A stretch of DNA of 64,000 nt, from assembly GCF_028369055.1 (NCBI RefSeq), contig NZ_JAQNCZ010000005.1:1-64000 (forward strand). Reading direction: 5' to 3'. The notes under the pieces are model-generated. The model was not told where the DNA came from. It saw only the letters and a program-made list of their open reading frames with translations, and searched no databases. The DNA comes from Cognatishimia sp. SS12. Lineage in GTDB: Bacteria > Pseudomonadota > Alphaproteobacteria > Rhodobacterales > Rhodobacteraceae. Both the position numbers and the translations under genes were made by a program. Positions 63,618 to 64,000 of the stretch are shown here, piece by piece; the stretch's first letter is position 1; each line of letters opens with the position of its first letter.

Positions 63618-64000
63618 ATGGCCCGAGACAGGACCCAAGGCGAAGACTACGTCGCCCCGCTGCGGCGGCTCTTGGTGGGTATTCTCATTGCGTTTCTGTT
63701 GGCGATCTTCCTGCTTTGGCGGATCGACAGCCCGCGCGTTGAGCGGTTTCGCGCGATGATCACCGATCAATTTGTCCCGTCTTTTGAATGGGTTATGACG
63801 CCGGTTACTGGCACTATCAACCTGATGCGCGATTTCCAAAGCTATCAGCGCGTGGTGGAGCAGAACAAAGAATTGCGCCGCGAGCTGCAGCAGATGAAGG
63901 CCTGGAAAGAGGCGGCGCTGCAATTGGAACAGGAAAACGCCCGCCTGCTGGATCTCAACAATGTGCGGCTTGATCCGCGCCTGACCTTTGTGACTGGCGT
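63618..64000 (+). CDS. mreC: Rod shape-determining protein MreC, N-terminal part
   Basis: The first 127 codons are in the window and the gene continues beyond it. MARDRTQGEDYVAPLRRLLV leads into a single membrane segment (GILIAFLLAIFLLW, residues ~20-35), then a coiled coil (QSYQRVVEQNKELRRELQQM) typical of MreC. It anchors the elongasome in the periplasm with MreB and MreD. GGAGG precedes ATG 63618. Confidence 0.93.
   Translation, partial: MARDRTQGEDYVAPLRRLLVGILIAFLLAIFLLWRIDSPRVERFRAMITDQFVPSFEWVMTPVTGTINLMRDFQSYQRVVEQNKELRRELQQMKAWKEAALQLEQENARLLDLNNVRLDPRLTFVTG

Overview
The window reads as a chromosomal segment of an alphaproteobacterium of the Rhodobacteraceae (Roseobacter group). The reasons are the high-GC gene style and the familiar blocks hisD / UPF0262 / LMW phosphatase / infA / maf / rng-like / yacG / tRNA-Phe, a carboxyspermidine-type spermidine operon, TRAP transporter genes, gcvTHP behind a tandem glycine riboswitch, and leuA and mreBC. 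This is inferred from gene content; no 16S gene is present.

Region A (1-1013) is the edge of older mobile DNA: the 5' end of an IS3-type transposase leaving the window on the minus strand, and a decayed tyrosine integrase with an in-frame stop. Region B (1014-16674) is an integrative mobilizable element of about 15.6 kb, bounded by a perfect 27-bp direct repeat. The right copy is the 3' end of tRNA-Phe(GAA). The element carries an integrase just inside its left end, three small unknown genes, a DUF4209/HEPN-like protein, a primase/replication-type protein with iteron-like repeats upstream, a small membrane protein, a KfrA-like DNA-binding protein, a MobA/MobL relaxase with a strong oriT candidate, a mobilization accessory protein and a PemK/MazF-like protein. 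Its cargo is a restriction-modification set: C5 cytosine methyltransferase, Vsr mismatch endonuclease (apparently a CTG start) and an MvaI/BcnI-type endonuclease. A 607-aa protein of unknown function follows, with a nuclease-like motif cluster near its C-terminus.

Region C (16.65-26.5 kb) is core housekeeping: tRNA-Phe, yacG, rng-like, maf, infA, a TPR-like gene, a phosphatase, UPF0262, then hisD, GNAT, DUF2948, murA and tRNA-Thr. Region D (26.6-33.2 kb) holds a cupin, a beta-hydroxyacid dehydrogenase and a minus-strand operon speA / carboxynorspermidine synthase / nspC / speB. Together these give a complete arginine to agmatine to putrescine to carboxyspermidine to spermidine route. Region E (33.3-39.3 kb) is an IclR-regulated TRAP transporter (dctPQM) divergent from a GMC oxidoreductase, probably uptake and oxidation of one organic substrate. 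Region F (39.4-45 kb) has an MFS carrier, an SRAP/YedK protein whose catalytic Cys2 is Pro, and tesA/ybbA/ybbP. Region G (45.1-49.9 kb) is the glycine cleavage operon. Region H (50-64 kb) holds GGCT, MATE, gltX, several small genes, nadE, an 18-repeat MORN protein, an SDR, leuA with a Leu-rich leader peptide, rlmJ, mreB and the start of mreC.

The most interesting points are the unknown 607-aa protein and the HEPN-like protein on the element, the oriT and attachment-site architecture, and the Pro2 SRAP variant.
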